A DNA stretch of 64,000 nucleotides. It comes from Mycosarcoma maydis. Taxonomy: Eukaryota; Basidiomycota; Ustilaginomycetes; Ustilaginales. The position numbers were made by a program, and so were the translations under genes. The DNA is taken from NCBI RefSeq assembly GCF_000328475.2, contig NC_026488.1, forward strand, positions 310,001 through 374,000, in the 5' to 3' direction. Below, one piece after another: positions 61,598 through 64,000 of this stretch. How positions within the stretch are numbered: the stretch's first letter is position 1; each line of letters begins with the position of its first letter. Under the pieces are notes generated by a model, which had not been told where the DNA came from, did not search any database, and was given only the letters and a program-made list of their open reading frames with translations.

Positions 61598-62032
61598 GAT
61601 CACCATTCCTGTTTCCACGCCGGTGCTTGAGCTGCCTGATTCACTTTTGCGTGGTGGCTGTCGCTGAGATATCTTTGTGGCGAATCGCGAACAGCCTAGA
61701 GAATCAAGACGAGGTAACTTAGCAGAAATCACGAATCGTGAATCACATGCTCAAGGGCAAATGAGCCGTGAACAAATGACATTGAATTATATAATCGTGA
61801 TATCGCCAACTCGCGTCGGATGATACTCACGACTCACGACTCACGCTCCCCGTAATCAGGAATCGTGAATGTTGGACCACGGACGTTCCTGCAGCCTGTC
61901 AATCCATCAGCCGCATCCACAATTCCAACTTCCAACTTCCATCTTCCATCACCTCTTCCGTTCCGCGCGTTGTTCCCCTTTACGTCTTGCTCCTCAGCCA
62001 TCCCACAGCTAGGCTGAGGCTACCCGCACACC
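61598..62032. other. Divergent intergenic region NDK/SPT20
   Basis: 435 nt. Heptamer tracts ATCACGAATCGTGAATCAC (about 61729-61747) and (ACTCACG)3 (61825-61845), followed by a C/T-rich leader with AACTTCCAACTTCCATCTTCC. Probable shared promoter. Confidence 0.6.
61825..61845. repeat. (ACTCACG)3 heptamer array
   Basis: Three perfect ACTCACG units, the reverse-complement form of CGTGAGT at 30671. Confidence 0.85.
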
Positions 62033-64000
62033 ATGGCCACCACAGCCTCGGTATACAACACTTCTCGCACAACCCGCCAAATTCTTCGGCGACATCGCAA
62101 AGACAAACCTTCGCTCATCCTTCACCTGCACAACCACCATTTTCGCTTTGAGCGTCAAAATGGCATGTTCCTGTTCGATTCACCCGTCAAAGCATTCCTA
62201 GGCTACATACGAGATCAGAAGGTGCCAGCGGACTTGATCGACGTGTTGACAGAGTCGGGCGTTCGGTTTTTCGAAGGTTGCTTGTTGGTGGATGTCCACG
62301 ATCATCGTAGCCATGCGGCTGCGAGTGAGTCAATATTGGGCCCCAGAGAGTTGCATGGCATGAGCGCGGCGGGACAGGCAAGAGCTACAGGTGCACAGGC
62401 GATAGACAGTCAAAGTGGACTTGCTTCGAGTCTATTTTACCTGCAAGAAGGGGGCAGATATGGCGCTCGGAAAATGGTCGGAGGAGCAGCGTCATTCGAT
62501 CCGAGAACCGGCGGTCTGGGGGGTGTCGAAATTTACCGTATTGTGCTACATCCGACGTCAGAGACGTTGTGGGCCGATATCAAGATGCTCGATGATATGG
62601 CTGGCGGTATGTGGAGCGATCAGGAAGCGCTCGAGGTGGAAGCCAAGATCCTTGCGCTTACTGCTCCACCGCTTTGCCTCACGCCGGATCCACAAGCGAC
62701 ACGAATAGCGAATCTGATGCTCAGCTCTACTGCGCTTCCATCCGCATACAACCCTTCGCACGACTCGCCGTACAGATCGGCCAAGAAACGCGGCGCCAAC
62801 TCGATCGAGATGGAAAAGGAAGAAGCCAATCGACAGCGTCGCGAAAAGATCATGCGGCTCATGCAGCATGGACACAAGAGTGTACTGCCGCCTCAGGTCG
62901 GCATGGCAAATTCTCTCGCCCGACCAGGCCCAGCAATGGTCGAGACCGGTGGATCGACATCTGCAGCGGCGGCGACGGCGTTCGTGCCGACATTCGACAG
63001 GATGACATTCATTGAAAGATGGAGGATCGGAAGGAACGCTGCACTCAACGGTGGTATGCCGGCCGTTCCGCCCGCTGGTGCAGCGACGAATGCGACAAAC
63101 AGCGCAGCATCAGGTTCCAATGCTAAAGGCGGAAAGGACGCTGCAAAGCCAAACGACAAGGACGATGTGACCGACACAGCCAACAACTCTACCGCCAAGA
63201 AGCCGACGTACAAGAAGAAGAAGAAGGCGCAGAGGGAGAAGGAAGAAGCTGAAGCAGCAGCTGCTGCGGAAGCCGAAGCGGCTAAGAAGAAAGCCGAAGA
63301 AGAGGCTGCTGCTGCTGCCGCTGCGGTTGCTGCTAAGAAGCCCAAGAAGAAGCTCACCAAGAAGGAACGAGAAGAAAAGGAGCGCAAGGAGAAGGAGGAG
63401 AAGGAGAAAGCGGAGAAAGAAGAAAAACAACGAAAGGAGAAAGAGGCGGCTGCGGCAAATGGAAAACCATCAAAACCGAAAAGCAAGAAGAAGCAGAAGG
63501 AGGAAGCTGCAAGCAAGAGTCTCGCTAAGAACGCACCTGGCAGTCCAGACAAGGACAAGAAAGCAACGCCGAAAAAGACGGCTGCCAAGAAGCCCGCGGC
63601 GGCGACTGCAGCTGCCAGCACAGCCAAGAAAAAGACGACTGCCAAGAGCGAGAAGAAGAGCAACAATGTCACTGCTGCGAATGCTACGGCAGCAACAGGC
63701 AGCGCTAATGGAGTCACCGAGACGCCGACGATGCCGCACGCGGTGGTGCAAGGTACGCCTATTCTCGGCAGCGCCACGCCATCCGTGCAATCCACTCCCA
63801 CGCCTGCGCATCGTTCGATCCCCTCGCAACCGCAGCAACAACAGCAAATGCAGCAGCAACAGATGCAGCAGCAACTCACACAGCAGCAACTCCAACAAGC
63901 CGCGCTCGCCGGCATGTTCCCAAACATGGCGAACCAGCTTCCGTTCGGAGCAGGTGTCTCTCAACCGGGTGTTGCCGGTATCGGTGCTGGCGGTTTCGGC
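62033..64000 (+). CDS. SPT20: Spt20, SAGA complex subunit (3' end outside window)
   Basis: The ATG at 62033 opens a frame that stays open to the last base (656 codons), so the gene is cut by the window edge. The N-terminal ~200 residues are the Spt20 domain: PSLILHLHNHHFRFERQ, GMFLFDSPVKAFLGYIRDQ and VPADLIDVLTESGVRFFEGCLLVDVHDHRS, then EIYRIVLHPTSETLWADI. Spt20 is a structural subunit of SAGA, the histone acetyltransferase coactivator. After about residue 350 the protein becomes very Lys/Ala/Glu-rich (AKKPTYKKKKKAQREKEEAE), then Gln-rich (QQQQQMQQQQMQQQ). Long charged tails are seen in fungal Spt20. The reverse strand is open here (62893-63927) because of Lys/Ala codon use and is not a gene. 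Confidence 0.9.
   Translation, partial: MATTASVYNTSRTTRQILRRHRKDKPSLILHLHNHHFRFERQNGMFLFDSPVKAFLGYIRDQKVPADLIDVLTESGVRFFEGCLLVDVHDHRSHAAASESILGPRELHGMSAAGQARATGAQAIDSQSGLASSLFYLQEGGRYGARKMVGGAASFDPRTGGLGGVEIYRIVLHPTSETLWADIKMLDDMAGGMWSDQEALEVEAKILALTAPPLCLTPDPQATRIANLMLSSTALPSAYNPSHDSPYRSAKKRGANSIEMEKEEANRQRREKIMRLMQHGHKSVLPPQVGMANSLARPGPAMVETGGSTSAAAATAFVPTFDRMTFIERWRIGRNAALNGGMPAVPPAGAATNATNSAASGSNAKGGKDAAKPNDKDDVTDTANNSTAKKPTYKKKKKAQREKEEAEAAAAAEAEAAKKKAEEEAAAAAAAVAAKKPKKKLTKKEREEKERKEKEEKEKAEKEEKQRKEKEAAAANGKPSKPKSKKKQKEEAASKSLAKNAPGSPDKDKKATPKKTAAKKPAAATAAASTAKKKTTAKSEKKSNNVTAANATAATGSANGVTETPTMPHAVVQGTPILGSATPSVQSTPTPAHRSIPSQPQQQQQMQQQQMQQQLTQQQLQQAALAGMFPNMANQLPFGAGVSQPGVAGIGAGGFG

Noticed and set aside
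62893..63927. 344-codon minus-strand frame, Phe/Ala/Cys-rich and apparently hydrophobic
   Set aside because: It is the reverse of the Lys/Glu/Ala-rich part of SPT20. Its membrane-like composition comes from reading AAG/GAG codons backwards.

Overview
The window is nuclear DNA of a basidiomycete fungus, most likely a smut (Ustilaginales; Ustilago/Sporisorium/Pseudozyma-like). I infer this from the protein families (Pat1, Sec1, Nem1, trifunctional His4, Brn1, Spt20, a fungal PFA-DSP phosphatase, a Ser-rich GPI-type wall protein), from long intron-free genes with a few 74-100 nt introns carrying CTGAC/CTAAC branch sites, and from abundant low-complexity coding tracts. No virus, CRISPR array, rRNA or convincing tRNA was seen. 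Two 100-N assembly gaps lie at 31609-31708 and 45631-45730.

Layout: 3' part of a coilin-like gene (+), PAT1 (-), SEC1 (+), NEM1 (-), a LAMTOR2/roadblock-like gene (+), gluconokinase (+), mitochondrial uL23m (-), an AGC/YANK-type kinase (+), HIS4 (-), a carboxypeptidase Y-like protease (+), a Sec14-like lipid-transfer protein (-), a repeat-rich intergenic region of 3.4 kb with gap 1, a GPI-type secreted protein (+, one intron), an unknown Ser/His-rich protein with a SUMO-interaction-like motif (-, three inferred introns), a NUDT19-like Nudix hydrolase (+), a WD-repeat inositol 5-phosphatase (-), a Nit-family amidase (+, two introns), an orphan membrane protein (-), a 4.4 kb gene-poor region with gap 2 and a small inverted-repeat transposon (MITE), SRP19/SEC65 (-, one intron), tRNA nucleotidyltransferase CCA1 (+), SIW14-like phosphatase (-), a UPF0390 small basic protein (+, one intron), condensin BRN1 (+), an NME6-type nucleoside diphosphate kinase (-) and SPT20 (+, running off the end). 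Genes mostly alternate in strand, giving divergent promoters of 0.35-2.8 kb and short convergent 3' ends. They are housekeeping genes of unrelated pathways, not an operon-like or metabolic cluster.

The most unusual signals are outside the genes. (1) The intergenic DNA is full of tracts with a 7-bp period built on AATCGTG/CACGATT and relatives, up to 5 perfect or 6 degenerate tandem units. I saw them only between genes and in one intron, while repeats inside genes are mostly hexamers. (2) A 226-bp element at 49503-49728 has perfect 38-bp terminal inverted repeats, AAT flanks, and four roughly 40-bp internal repeats, each with a 15-bp palindrome. (3) Two genes carry signs of dual targeting: the Nudix hydrolase has a presequence-like N-terminus and a C-terminal AKL, and CCA1 has two in-frame starts separated by an acid-free, Arg-containing stretch. 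(4) The 12501 gene appears to be a much expanded LAMTOR2 (Ragulator) homologue.
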